64,000 nt of DNA from Dehalobacter sp. DCA (GCF_000305775.1 NC_018866.1:1488001-1552000), one strand, 5' to 3'; counted from the stretch's first letter, positions 35,232 to 44,095 are shown. The notes: a model not told the origin generated them from the sequence alone. Numbers and translations: made by a program.

Positions 35232-36011
35232 TTACACCTTTCCTATTTCATTGACGGCTTTCTGTAAAATTTCATCATTGGTTTGGACCACTTTTTGATT
35301 CGCTGAATACGAGCGCGTTACCTGAATCATTTTGACCATTTGCGCATTTAGGTCGACGTTTGATTCCTCAATAAAACCCTGTTCAACCCGGATGTTTTTC
35401 GGTAGTATTTCCGTAGGCTGATTCTGGCTGTTATAAAGACTTGTAAGTCCGTCACGATCCAGATCTTCCGCAGGGATGTCCACAATTGTAAGTCTGTCTA
35501 TGACCTGGCTGCTCTCAGTACTGATAATTGTTCCATCCTGCAGAATGGTGAAATCGTCCGGCAAAGGGCCGATTGCTCCGTTTTGACCAAGAACAAGATT
35601 ACCGCCTGCTGTTCTGAGCATGCCGGAAGGATCAACCTGAAAATGTCCGTTTCTGGTATAACGTTCCCCGTCAAGCGTCTCAACGGCGAAAAAGCCGTCA
35701 CCGTTAAGCGCCACATCAGTCATATTTCCGGTTTCCCGGATCAAACCGGGTTCTGTGCTGTATAAGACTTTCTCCGCGTAGACACCCGTTCCCATGATTC
35801 CCAGCGGAACATTTTCCGAAGGCTTATCACTGGTCGTAGAAGGGGTAAGCCTACTGACCAGCAGACGCGGAAATGAAGTGACTCTTTCACTTTCCTCAAG
35901 ATAACCGGGATTGTTCATATTTTCAAGATTCCGGTCTATTGCCTCACTCTGTTGGTTATTCATAATCATACCTGAAGCTGCTGTATATAATCCTCTGAGC
36001 AAAAAACTCAC
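35232..36011 (-). CDS. flagellar hook-basal body protein, FlgF/FlgG type
   Basis: A 259-residue axial protein. The N-terminal rod/hook motif is present (FLLRGLYTAASGMIMNNQQ, with NNPGYLEES in place of NTxGYK), then the central domain GDGFFAVET with YTRNGHFQVD. The C-terminal helix EESNVDLNAQMVKMIQVTRS is canonical. It is one of two FlgF/G-like genes here. The B. subtilis equivalents are FlhO/FlhP. I cannot decide between proximal and distal rod roles. It follows flgB. Confidence 0.88.
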   Translation of the reverse strand: MSFLLRGLYTAASGMIMNNQQSEAIDRNLENMNNPGYLEESERVTSFPRLLVSRLTPSTTSDKPSENVPLGIMGTGVYAEKVLYSTEPGLIRETGNMTDVALNGDGFFAVETLDGERYTRNGHFQVDPSGMLRTAGGNLVLGQNGAIGPLPDDFTILQDGTIISTESSQVIDRLTIVDIPAEDLDRDGLTSLYNSQNQPTEILPKNIRVEQGFIEESNVDLNAQMVKMIQVTRSYSANQKVVQTNDEILQKAVNEIGKV

Positions 36012-36042
36012 GCCCCTCCAACGAACGTCTATTCTTGGATAG

Positions 36043-36450
36043 CTATTCTTGAATTGCCTGTTTCAGCATGGAAAGATGCATCGTCAGCATCCTGGATAAT
36101 GAATTGTATTGAAGCGTATTTTCTGCAAGCCTGGTCATTTCGAGGTCAATATCCACGTTATTTCCGTCATTGCGGTAGGTGGTGTTCTCATCCTTAACTA
36201 CAAAGCCGTCTGAAGTCAGCCCTGTCCCGGTGATAGGGATATGGCCGGGCTCTGTGCCGGATACTGCTGCTGTATTGTTCATGCTGTCCATCGTGGCCTG
36301 CAGGATTTTATCGAAACTAACATCTGATCTTTTAAAATCGGGCGTGTCATTATTAGCAATATTGTCGGCTAAGACACGCTGACGTAGTCCGAGTCCATCC
36401 AACCCGCCCTCGAGTAAATTAAAAATTGGACTATCCAGCCAACCTGCCAT
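36043..36450 (-). CDS. flgB: flagellar basal-body rod protein FlgB
   Basis: A 135-residue proximal rod protein: ADNIANNDTPDFKRSDVSF near residue 35 is the conserved rod motif. The C-terminal LEMTRLAENTLQYNSLSRML is typical of FlgB. I prefer ATG 36450 with GAGGAG six bases before it; an ATG two codons upstream overlaps the preceding stop. flgB normally sits immediately before flgC, but here it is some 26 kb away, between two FlgF/G-type genes. Confidence 0.92.
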   Translation of the reverse strand: MAGWLDSPIFNLLEGGLDGLGLRQRVLADNIANNDTPDFKRSDVSFDKILQATMDSMNNTAAVSGTEPGHIPITGTGLTSDGFVVKDENTTYRNDGNNVDIDLEMTRLAENTLQYNSLSRMLTMHLSMLKQAIQE

Positions 36451-36452
36451 AC

Positions 36453-37271
36453 TCATCTCCTCATCGCAATGGTTTGGACCGTCATCTCATCCTCGTCCTG
36501 CGTAATCCTGACATCCACCTGATATGCTCTCTGGATCCGTATAAGATCAGTCATCGCCGTTAATAGATTCGTATTGGATCTTTCCAGCATCGCGCTCTTA
36601 ATGACGCCAAATCCGTCTTTCCCAGGGACCCCTGCAGTCGCCTCGCCCGAGGCTTCGGTTGCAAAAAAGACATTGTTTCCAGCCTGTTCTAAGCCATCGG
36701 AATTCGTAAAGCGGAAAACAGAAATCTTGCCCAGGGTGACGATGTTGCTCTGGTTTTTCTCTTCCCCAGTAAGGACAGTCGTATCCGCATTTTCTGCCGC
36801 TGTCCGTACGCCATAGATGGTACCATCGCTGTTAACACTGATGTCCGTCACATTGTCCGGAACTGTCACCTTCGGTTCAAGCAGCATGCCTTCGTTGTTA
36901 ACCAGGTTTCCGGCAGCATCGACACCGAAAACCCCTGACCGTGTATAGCCAAGCTTTCCGTCCGCGGTTTTCACCCGAAAAAATCCATCTCCGTAGATCA
37001 CGAGGTCCAAAGGATTCCCGGTACCCACCAGAGACCCTTGAGTAAAATTGATGCGGTTTCCATCGTATTGATTGATGTGAATTACCGGATTTTGCGTCAC
37101 AGGCATACCGCCGTACTGTGCCATCGTATTACTTCTGTCTTGAACGTCGTAACACTCTTCGATGGACAGCAGCTGCTCCTTGAAACCTGTCGTGCTGGCA
37201 TTGGCCAGATTGCTGCCAATTATATCGATACGATCCTGAAGCGTTTGCAAGTATTCCGTTGACAACTTCAT
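36453..37271 (-). CDS. flgG: flagellar basal-body rod protein FlgG-like
   Basis: A 272-residue axial protein. The N-terminus (IDIIGSNLANASTTGFKEQ) carries the rod motif, the middle GDGFFRVKTADG with YTRSGVFGVD, and the C-terminus ERSNTNLLTAMTDLIRIQRA. Start at ATG 37271 with AAGGAGA upstream. It directly overlaps flgB at its 3' end. FlgG forms the distal rod; FlgF is the alternative assignment. Confidence 0.88.
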   Translation of the reverse strand: MKLSTEYLQTLQDRIDIIGSNLANASTTGFKEQLLSIEECYDVQDRSNTMAQYGGMPVTQNPVIHINQYDGNRINFTQGSLVGTGNPLDLVIYGDGFFRVKTADGKLGYTRSGVFGVDAAGNLVNNEGMLLEPKVTVPDNVTDISVNSDGTIYGVRTAAENADTTVLTGEEKNQSNIVTLGKISVFRFTNSDGLEQAGNNVFFATEASGEATAGVPGKDGFGVIKSAMLERSNTNLLTAMTDLIRIQRAYQVDVRITQDEDEMTVQTIAMRR

Positions 37272-37330
37272 CGTTCGCAATCTCCTTTACCGCTTAATAG
37301 TTCTCCGTCAACGACAAATATCCTTCATTC

Positions 37331-38272
37331 TTAGCTGCGTTTCAGGTTGATCAGTTCTTCAAGCAGGGTGTCGGAAACTGTAATTACTCTGGAGTTAGCC
37401 TGAAAGCCGCGCTGGGTTACAATCATGTCCGTGAACTCCTGGGAAAGGTCAACGTTGGACATTTCAAGGTATGATGTCATGATATCGCCCTTGTCGCCAC
37501 TGCCTGCAACCCCGAGTTCAACGTCACCTGAGTTGTTGCTTTGTGTATAGAAGTTGTTCCCCTCATAATTCAGTCCGCCTTCATTGTTGAACGTAGCAAG
37601 GGCCAGCTTAAACATTTCACGGCTGACAGAATTGCCCGTTACATCCGTGAAGACTCCGGTAACGACGCCTTTGGAATCAATCCCGTAGCTTTCCAGCGTA
37701 TAATCAGTACCACCGATCTGATACGTCTCTCCCTGCTGAATAATGATATCGGACAACGTGGTCATATCATAATCGGTTGTTGAAGGAAAATGATCATTCG
37801 TATTATCAGCTAATGCATAATCTCCATTCAGATACCCTTGGACTTTCGCTCCTGTGTTCGTATCGACCAGCATACCGTTTTCATCAAGATCAAAATTTCC
37901 GGTTCGGGTATAATAGGTGTTTGGCCCAATCTCAACAACAAACATTCCTTCTCCCTGGATCATCATATCTGTCGGTTTGCCGGTATAGGAAGAGCTTCCC
38001 TGCGTCATAATCTTATCGACGGATCCAAGCACGCTGCCGAGACCTATTGTAATGCCATTGGTCCCCCCTATCGTTGCTGTTGAAGGATTGCCCGCAGTGG
38101 CTAGGCTTGGAGCTGAAGCTCCTTGGGAAGCCTGCCCGAGCATTGTCGCAAAACTGGCTCTTTCTCTTTTATATCCACTCGTGTTGACATTGGCGATATT
38201 GTTACCAATCACGTCCATCGCGGTCTGGTGATTTCTTAAACCCGTAATTGCGGAATATAGTGAACGCATCAT
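37331..38272 (-). CDS. flgE: flagellar hook protein FlgE
   Basis: A 313-residue hook subunit with the N-terminal MMRSLYSAITGLRNHQTAMD and NNIANVNTSGYKR. The middle has GEGMFVVEIGPNTYYTRTGN, and the C-terminus EMSNVDLSQEFTDMIVTQRG. It is shorter than enteric FlgE but similar to Firmicutes forms. It follows flgD, its scaffold cap, and a GGAGG site precedes the ATG. Confidence 0.93.
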   Translation of the reverse strand: MMRSLYSAITGLRNHQTAMDVIGNNIANVNTSGYKRERASFATMLGQASQGASAPSLATAGNPSTATIGGTNGITIGLGSVLGSVDKIMTQGSSSYTGKPTDMMIQGEGMFVVEIGPNTYYTRTGNFDLDENGMLVDTNTGAKVQGYLNGDYALADNTNDHFPSTTDYDMTTLSDIIIQQGETYQIGGTDYTLESYGIDSKGVVTGVFTDVTGNSVSREMFKLALATFNNEGGLNYEGNNFYTQSNNSGDVELGVAGSGDKGDIMTSYLEMSNVDLSQEFTDMIVTQRGFQANSRVITVSDTLLEELINLKRS

Positions 38273-38345
38273 AAGGCGTTTCCTCCTGTTAGTTCAATTT
38301 TATTCAAAAGTTGTTCTGATCAAACGCATTTTCTTTGTTTTTTGC

Positions 38346-38798
38346 TTACGGTGCAGTAGTGGAGCCTTTGATCTCTGTAATATCCTCTAAAGACAATTCA
38401 GCGTCCCCGACCACCAGGGCCAGCGAACCATCGGACCATTTTACCGAAGTGACCGTTCCGCTCTGCGATGCTCCAGCACTGTCAGTCCAGGTTACCTGTT
38501 TGCCGATCATGGCCGCTCCCTGAGTCAGAAGAGACTGGCTGTTCAAAGTAACCAGGCTTTCTTTCAGTTCCGTCATGGCTGTTGACATGTTCGAGAGCTG
38601 CTCGAGGGAACTGAACTGGGCAAGCTGGGCAACGAACTGGGTATTATCTGTCGGAGACATCGGATCCTGGTTTTGCAGCTGAGCAATCAAAAGTTGAAGA
38701 AAGGCCTGTTTATCCAAGGTAGCACCGTCAGTACTGCTGGTGCTGACGTTTGTGGCTGTATCCGGAGTTGTGCCGGTTACATTATAAACGCTTGTCAT
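38346..38798 (-). CDS. flgD: flagellar hook capping protein FlgD
   Basis: A 150-residue hook-cap protein required for FlgE polymerisation. The N-terminal motif LDKQAFLQLLIAQLQNQDP with MSPTDNTQFVAQLAQFSSLE is diagnostic. A short beta domain (GKQVTWTDSAGASQSGTVTS) follows; the Ig-like half of longer FlgD proteins is absent, as in other Gram-positives. It lies between fliK and flgE. Confidence 0.94.
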   Translation of the reverse strand: MTSVYNVTGTTPDTATNVSTSSTDGATLDKQAFLQLLIAQLQNQDPMSPTDNTQFVAQLAQFSSLEQLSNMSTAMTELKESLVTLNSQSLLTQGAAMIGKQVTWTDSAGASQSGTVTSVKWSDGSLALVVGDAELSLEDITEIKGSTTAP

Positions 38799-38813
38799 GA
38801 TTTCCTCCTCGTT

Positions 38814-40151
38814 TCAGACACTGACATTAATTCTATTACCCTGTATATTTGAAGTCAGGTAAGACGTAAATACCGGTAACATCGTGCTTGCTTCTTCTTG
38901 AAAAGTTAAGGCTGTTTCCTGACTGCGGTAGTTATTCCTGTCCTGTGAAGACTGCTGGCCATTCTGGCGGTAACCCATTTCAAGGGTTCCGCACGAAACG
39001 CCGATCTGCGCCAGGCCGTTCCGCAAATCCTGCAGATTGTTCTGAAGCAACGATCCCGTAGCTTGTTCAGAAGCATTGATAATCAGATGCAGTTGCCCAT
39101 TTTCAAGCTTCATGGATACATTCAGCTTCCCAAGGTCCTGCGGCTGCAACTGAATGGAGAGTTCCTTAATCTCCTGAGAATTCAGATCCTGTTTGTTCAG
39201 GATGCCCAGAACCTGGTCCCAAACCGCACCTGGATTGAGCAATCCTGCCTTGACACTGCTTACATCAATCGCCGAACTGGCAAGAGTACCATCAGTCCTG
39301 TTTCCTGAAACCAGTATCTGGTTCGGATCTGTTGAGCTGTCCATCAAATAGTTTTGAGAGTTGTTTCCCGAAGAAGATGAATTCTGCTTGTTTTCTGCAG
39401 AATCGTCCGCCGCTGTAACGCCGCTCAGGCTATTCTGAGTGGTTGTCTCCTGGGCTGTTGCGGCAGAATTGTCCGCTCCGTTCTTATCTTGAATCAGAGA
39501 CAATTTGTCAGTCAGCCAGTTGAGCAGCTTCGCATTCGTATCCAAAGGTTCTGTTGCTTGATTATTCTGGTTTTTTTGTGAAACAATCTTCCCAGAGAGC
39601 TCTTTTAAATATCCTAATATATCATCCAACTCCGCTGGATCGAGAGAATCGGCCGTCGAACCAGAAATCCCTTTAAGTCCGAAAGCCTGCAGGTAGTTCC
39701 CGAGGTGTAAACCTTCGCCATTGGTCATAGTCTTATTGGCTTGCCCTGCGCCCGAGGAAAGAACTTCTTCCAAGGCTTGTCCGAGCATCATCCAGGCAGC
39801 ATCGTTTCCTTTCAGTGCTAAACCTGATACCAGGGAACTATTTTGATCTCCATTTGATCCGGAAGTGGCCTCCATGCCAGCCGGAAATAGGTTTTGAAGA
39901 ATTTGCAGATACGTGCTCAGTTCCGAAACAGTCCCGTCAGAAATGGTGACTTCTCCTGAATCGGAATCCGGACCGGCTTCCGCCAATTCTCCAAGAATTT
40001 GTTTATCAGCCTTGTTGGAAGGATTCAATTTCTGCATAAAAAGCGCAAACAGAAGGTTGTTCTGGTCAATGCCCTTACCTTCTTTTCCTGCTGCAGAATC
40101 AGTTTTTGTTCCTTCAACATTTACAGGCGTCAAAACATTCGCTACATTCAT
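38814..40151 (-). CDS. fliK: flagellar hook-length control protein FliK
   Basis: 445 residues: a long Gln/Asn/Ser-rich N-terminal and middle region (about 1-320) of low complexity, then the conserved C-terminal domain (IQLQPQDLGKLNVSMKLENG at about 340-360). FliK measures hook length and switches export specificity through FlhB. It is the first gene after fliA. A CAGGAGGTG site and a strong sigma-28 promoter precede it, so it heads its own transcription unit. Confidence 0.93.
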   Translation of the reverse strand: MNVANVLTPVNVEGTKTDSAAGKEGKGIDQNNLLFALFMQKLNPSNKADKQILGELAEAGPDSDSGEVTISDGTVSELSTYLQILQNLFPAGMEATSGSNGDQNSSLVSGLALKGNDAAWMMLGQALEEVLSSGAGQANKTMTNGEGLHLGNYLQAFGLKGISGSTADSLDPAELDDILGYLKELSGKIVSQKNQNNQATEPLDTNAKLLNWLTDKLSLIQDKNGADNSAATAQETTTQNSLSGVTAADDSAENKQNSSSSGNNSQNYLMDSSTDPNQILVSGNRTDGTLASSAIDVSSVKAGLLNPGAVWDQVLGILNKQDLNSQEIKELSIQLQPQDLGKLNVSMKLENGQLHLIINASEQATGSLLQNNLQDLRNGLAQIGVSCGTLEMGYRQNGQQSSQDRNNYRSQETALTFQEEASTMLPVFTSYLTSNIQGNRINVSV

Positions 40152-40181
40152 CCTTTCACCTCCTGTATACTGTTATTTAAT

Positions 40182-40209
40182 ATATCGGCGAACTTTGACC
40201 CGAACTTTA
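40182..40209 (-). promoter_or_regulatory. sigma-28 (SigD/FliA) promoter of fliK operon
   Basis: On the minus strand: TAAAGTTC, 12 bases, GCCGATAT. This is a near-perfect match to the sigma-D consensus (TAAAGTTT-N11-GCCGATAA). It is 31 bp upstream of the fliK start codon and 18 bp downstream of the fliA terminator stem. It implies that fliK, flgD, flgE, flgG, flgB, flgF/G and cheW are sigma-28 dependent, read directly by the product of the gene just upstream. Confidence 0.88.
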
Positions 40210-40226
40210 GTTTCTGCCAAATAAAA

Positions 40227-40253
40227 AAACCATTTTGTCCTCCAAAATGGTTT
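40227..40253 (-). terminator. intrinsic terminator after fliA
   Basis: Perfect 10-bp stem AAACCATTTT/AAAATGGTTT, followed on the minus strand by TTTTTTAT. The fliA stop codon overlaps the stem base. It separates the early flagellar operon from the fliK unit. Confidence 0.8.
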
Positions 40254-41004
40254 AGAAAATATTCTTTTTCTGTCTTCCCAGATAGCCTCGTAATCGTAAG
40301 ATGGCCTGAGAATGAATTTGTGAGATCCGTGATTCTGATAAATTCATCACCGCCGATATCTCTTTTAAAGTCAGTTCTTCCCGATAATATAAAGCGACCA
40401 CCAGCTTCTCTTTCTCCGATAATCTCTCAATGGCTTCCGTCAAAATCTGTTTCTGTTCCTCTTTTTCGATCTGGCCAAACGAATCCTGTGAGCTCGGGTC
40501 AATAATCAGATCAAGAGGTGAACTGGTGATGTCCTCGTTATCGTTGGAATTGACATCTTCAAGCGACACGAGTGTCATATACTGTCCCTGCAGCAGGGTG
40601 GCATTCAATTCCTCAACGGAAATATCGAGGTGCCGAGCTGCTTCTTCCAGGGTTGGGCTGCGTCCGAGTTGGTTTTCCAGCCGGGCATAACCCTGCGTAA
40701 CCTGCTTGACCTTCTGGCGCGCTGAATGCGGAACCCAATCCATCGTTCTTAATCCATCAATAATCGAACCTCTGATTCGTAACGTTGCATACGTTTCAAA
40801 TTTTACGCCGCGAGAAGGGTCAAATCTTTGAAGCGCATCCAGCAAGCCAAATACGCCGTAACCAAATAAGTCCTCCTGATCAATATGTTCTGGCAGAGAC
40901 ATGGCCAGCCGGCCTGCAATCCTTTTCACGAGCGGCAAGAATTTCTCTAAATGCTCTTCTGTCCATACAGCTTGTTTGGGTGTATCATATTGTCCTTTAT
41001 ACAT
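40252..41004 (-). CDS. fliA: flagellar sigma factor FliA/SigD (sigma-28)
   Basis: A 250-residue sigma-70-family factor. Region 2 carries DLFGYGVFGLLDALQRFDP and FETYATLRIRGSIIDGLR. Region 3 carries RSPTLEEAARHL, and region 4 LTLKEISAVMNLSESRISQI. It directs late flagellar and chemotaxis genes. GGAGGTG precedes the ATG. A matching promoter lies just past its terminator. No flgM (anti-sigma) gene is visible in the window. Confidence 0.96.
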   Translation of the reverse strand: MYKGQYDTPKQAVWTEEHLEKFLPLVKRIAGRLAMSLPEHIDQEDLFGYGVFGLLDALQRFDPSRGVKFETYATLRIRGSIIDGLRTMDWVPHSARQKVKQVTQGYARLENQLGRSPTLEEAARHLDISVEELNATLLQGQYMTLVSLEDVNSNDNEDITSSPLDLIIDPSSQDSFGQIEKEEQKQILTEAIERLSEKEKLVVALYYREELTLKEISAVMNLSESRISQIHSQAILRLRGYLGRQKKNIF

Positions 41005-41019
41005 GCAGTATACACCTCC

Positions 41020-41436
41020 TTACTGATCATCGCCCCAACCCATTTTTCTGACAATCTCCGCTCTGGCCGCGGCATCCGGTAAATGATCCATGATCTGGTT
41101 GTTGATTTGGCCCGGAACCCGTTTTTTTAGCGACAGAAGGCTCTCTGCAGGCTGCCCCGTCTTATTCGGGGCGTTCTCGTCCTGACTTTCAGTATCCCCA
41201 AGGAAGATATCAATTTTGGAAGGTGTTTTTTCTTCTTTGACCGGAGGAGAGGCCTTGTTCCATAACAGAATAAGCCCTTTGCCCAAAAGATAAATAAATA
41301 AAAAAGCCAGCACGGTTCGTAGTATGATAGCAGGATAACGATAACCGTTGAATATGGAGAATACCAGAACGATTCCGGCGCTGATAACTGATAATCCAAA
41401 TGCGTTTTTTTCAAGTATTTTTTCTGGCTCTGCCAT
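41020..41436 (-). CDS. hypothetical membrane protein of flagellar operon
   Basis: A 138-residue protein with two hydrophobic helices (about 13-30 and 35-58), then a charged cytoplasmic tail (SPPVKEEKTPSKIDIFLGD onward). No known motif. It lies between cheD and fliA and overlaps the cheD stop by one base, so it is co-translated with chemotaxis and sigma-factor genes. A B. subtilis operon protein of unknown role (SwrB/YlxL) occupies a comparable slot upstream of other genes, but I cannot claim homology. Confidence 0.7.
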   Translation of the reverse strand: MAEPEKILEKNAFGLSVISAGIVLVFSIFNGYRYPAIILRTVLAFLFIYLLGKGLILLWNKASPPVKEEKTPSKIDIFLGDTESQDENAPNKTGQPAESLLSLKKRVPGQINNQIMDHLPDAAARAEIVRKMGWGDDQ

Positions 41437-41918
41437 CAGATCACCTTTTCCCCATGGTTAATGGTCCTCACATGCAAATCGCCGGATTGAATGTCAAAAG
41501 TGATCGTTCGCCCGAAGTTGCCGCCAACATCGTGGACGAGCAGCGGAATCCCGGACTTTTTTAATTCCTGTTCCACTGACTGGGCGTTGCGCTCCCCAAT
41601 TTTCAAGAGCGGTGCCTTATTCCCAAACGAAAACATCTGAGCCCCACCGGCCATTTTGGCTTTGAGTCTCGATTTTATAACCCCAAGCTTAAACATTTCC
41701 TCGAGCATCATGGTCAGGCATGTATCGGCATACTTCATCGGATTGCCCTGAAGGCTCTCCAAAGAATTGGGAAGCATGATATGGGCCATTCCCCCAATCT
41801 GGGATAACGAATCATAAACACATACCCCGATACACGAACCCAGGCCTGCCGTCATCAGCTTGTCAGGAGCCTTTTCCACTTTGTAATCAGCCATTCCTAC
41901 AATGATTGTCTTGCTCAT
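41436..41918 (-). CDS. cheD: chemoreceptor glutamine deamidase CheD
   Basis: A 160-residue deamidase acting on receptor glutamines and binding CheC. The catalytic Cys is in TAGLGSCIGVCVYD (near residue 31) and the His in GGMAHIMLP (near 48), with SFGNKAPLLKIGERNA further on. It overlaps cheC by four bases, matching the known CheC-CheD functional pair. Confidence 0.95.
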   Translation of the reverse strand: MSKTIIVGMADYKVEKAPDKLMTAGLGSCIGVCVYDSLSQIGGMAHIMLPNSLESLQGNPMKYADTCLTMMLEEMFKLGVIKSRLKAKMAGGAQMFSFGNKAPLLKIGERNAQSVEQELKKSGIPLLVHDVGGNFGRTITFDIQSGDLHVRTINHGEKVI

Positions 41919-42517
41919 ATACCAAATACTCCCAATAATTTATCAAGAGAACCTTTACTCGGAATAAAGAAAAATTTCCCTTCCACTTCTTTAACCCCGG
42001 ATAATTTCGTATCAATGATTAAAACGTCGTCATCGATTATTCCTTCTTCCAGCAGGACACCGTCAATAATCGCGCCGACCATGTCAATGGCCATGGCCGG
42101 AATTGACGGATGCAGGAGGACTCCGGAAAACTTGGACAATGCGATGATGAAGGAACTGACCAGAATATTTCCGACTTCCTGCAGCGCCGACTGCGCCATT
42201 TCGTCACTGAAGATATCCGGACGTTCCGGAAGTGAAAGCAGTTTTTGGGCTATGACCCTGGCACTTTCAATCGGGAGGACAAAAATAGCCTTTCCGGGTG
42301 CGTCCCCCTCGACTTTCAGATAAAGGGCCACCTGGACGGTATCGTATTCACCGAGCGCCTCGCCGAGTTTTTCGAGCGGGACAAGCCATACTTTCGGCAC
42401 GGACATGTCTATTCTTGCCTGCAGCAGTTTAGAAAGTGATGTTGCCGCATGCCCGGAACCTATATTTCCAATTTCCTTTAAAGCTTCCAGCCTGATTGCA
42501 GATATCTCCATGTTCAA
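41915..42517 (-). CDS. cheC: CheY-P phosphatase CheC
   Basis: A 200-residue CheC. Both phosphatase motifs are visible: LKEIGNIGSGHAATSLSKLL near the start and MAQSALQEVGNILVSSFI in the middle. It removes phosphate from CheY-P and is stimulated by CheD. Start is either TTG 42517 (five bases after AAGGA) or ATG 42511. FliY in this cluster also has CheC-like motifs, so two phosphatases are encoded. Confidence 0.94.
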   Translation of the reverse strand: MNMEISAIRLEALKEIGNIGSGHAATSLSKLLQARIDMSVPKVWLVPLEKLGEALGEYDTVQVALYLKVEGDAPGKAIFVLPIESARVIAQKLLSLPERPDIFSDEMAQSALQEVGNILVSSFIIALSKFSGVLLHPSIPAMAIDMVGAIIDGVLLEEGIIDDDVLIIDTKLSGVKEVEGKFFFIPSKGSLDKLLGVFGI

Positions 42518-43158
42518 ACCAGTCCTTTCTTACGCATTTCTCGTTGCAGCTCAAACACATAGGTAATAATTTTATCACGCGTTTTTTCAGAAATCTCATA
42601 AAACTCCGCAGAAACCAGATAAGAATCTTTTTCTTCTTCTTTCATGCAGCGAACGACAATTGCCGGAATCTGCATCGGCGTATCCCCGATGACAGGCTCC
42701 ACCAAAACCGGTGTCTTTTCAGGTATGGATTCTCTAGCGTGAAAAAGCAAACCGCCGCCACTCAAATCATGCATAAATCCTTTCTGCTCTATCCCTAAAC
42801 CGTTTCTCTCCACTATCCTGTATTGGAGAGGCCTAACCACCTGGACTCTGACATATTTTCTTCTTTGAACTTTGGATATTTTCTCGGGAAATTCGATGAT
42901 AAACGTTGGAATAGGAACAGAAAACCTTTTGATCAGGACGGTCGAAAAGGAATACGCCGACAGGTCGTCGACAAATACCACTTCCAGCTGTGTTCCCTCT
43001 CGAAGCGGAATAAACTGGCCGCCAGCGACCGGTACCCCGATGGTTATGATTTTTTGCCCAACCTCTTCTACCCTGGTCTTATATCTGCCCTGATATTCTC
43101 CTTCAGGGACAACAATTTGGACACTTAAGCCTTCATATATTTTGTCTTTATAAAGCAT
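42514..43158 (-). CDS. PilZ-domain c-di-GMP effector (YcgR/YpfA-like)
   Basis: A 214-residue protein with an N-terminal PilZN/YcgR-like domain and a C-terminal PilZ domain. The c-di-GMP motif residues are visible in QRRKYVRV (RxxxR, about residue 97) and DLSGGGL (D/NxSxxG, about 130). Such proteins bind c-di-GMP and slow or stop the flagellar motor. I chose ATG 43158 with GGGGAG eight bases upstream. It lies between flhG and cheC and overlaps cheC, so motility control by c-di-GMP is built into the operon. Confidence 0.9.
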   Translation of the reverse strand: MLYKDKIYEGLSVQIVVPEGEYQGRYKTRVEEVGQKIITIGVPVAGGQFIPLREGTQLEVVFVDDLSAYSFSTVLIKRFSVPIPTFIIEFPEKISKVQRRKYVRVQVVRPLQYRIVERNGLGIEQKGFMHDLSGGGLLFHARESIPEKTPVLVEPVIGDTPMQIPAIVVRCMKEEEKDSYLVSAEFYEISEKTRDKIITYVFELQREMRKKGLV

Positions 43159-43228
43159 CTTCATCACTCCCCAAATAGCTCTGACCAGGCTAGTCACATC
43201 GTTTGATGTCTGACGTTATCTTAATTCA

Positions 43229-44095
43229 TTATTTCAATTTTAGTAGAGAAGAAATAAATCCTCTGATTCCGCTGCTTTGAGTCGGAGGCTGCATATATAC
43301 GCCTGCAACATTTCCGGCGATCCATTGCACGCAGCGATAGGCATAACTATCAGGATCCGATAACCCGACCGGCTTCTGTTCCATCACGGAACGTCCGACT
43401 GATGGGTCGTCGTAAACCCATCCCAATAAACTGATGGGCATACCCAAAAACTTCGTAACCGCATGCTCCAGTCTTTCATAGGCCTGCTTGGCTTCTGCCT
43501 CACTCTTAACCCGATTCACCACAATGTTGAGATTCACTTTCCCGGTCGGACTTTTAATTGATTTGATCAGTCCATAAGCATCGGTCATGGAAGGCGGCTC
43601 CGGCGTCAGAACGAGAATGACATCATCCGCCGCGCTGATAAAGTTCAGTACGGTATGTCCTAAACCCGCTCCGGTATCAATCAGTAGAATATCTGCCATT
43701 TTTTCAAGGCGGCCAAGATTAACAAGAACATTTTTCAGCTGTCCTCTGTCCAAATTTGCGAGCTCTACCATTCCAGATGCTCCAGGCAATACTTTGATTC
43801 CTTTGCCAATCGGGTAAAGAATATCTTCAATTCTTTTTTCGCCAGTCAGCAGGTGTTTAATATTGTATTTCGGCGTGATCCCAAAAGCTACATCGACATT
43901 GGCCAGTCCAAGATCTCCGTCGAGAATAATCACCCTGTAATTGTATTCAGTCAGAGCAAGCGCCAAGTTCACCACAAAACTGGTCTTGCCCACACCGCCT
44001 TTGCCGCTGCTGACTGCAATGACCCGCATATTTCTTGGCATTGCAACTTCTCTTTCACTCGCCATCTGCCTGAGTATACTTGCTTGGTCATGCAT
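43229..44095 (-). CDS. flhG: MinD-like ATPase FlhG (YlxH)
   Basis: A 288-residue P-loop ATPase that sets flagellar number or placement together with FlhF. It starts MHDQASILRQMASER, and the DQAxxLR segment is the known activator of the FlhF GTPase. It then has the deviant Walker A SSGKGGVGKTSFVVNLA and DGDLGLANVDV. The ATG at 44095 overlaps the flhF stop by eight bases. Confidence 0.95.
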   Translation of the reverse strand: MHDQASILRQMASEREVAMPRNMRVIAVSSGKGGVGKTSFVVNLALALTEYNYRVIILDGDLGLANVDVAFGITPKYNIKHLLTGEKRIEDILYPIGKGIKVLPGASGMVELANLDRGQLKNVLVNLGRLEKMADILLIDTGAGLGHTVLNFISAADDVILVLTPEPPSMTDAYGLIKSIKSPTGKVNLNIVVNRVKSEAEAKQAYERLEHAVTKFLGMPISLLGWVYDDPSVGRSVMEQKPVGLSDPDSYAYRCVQWIAGNVAGVYMQPPTQSSGIRGFISSLLKLK

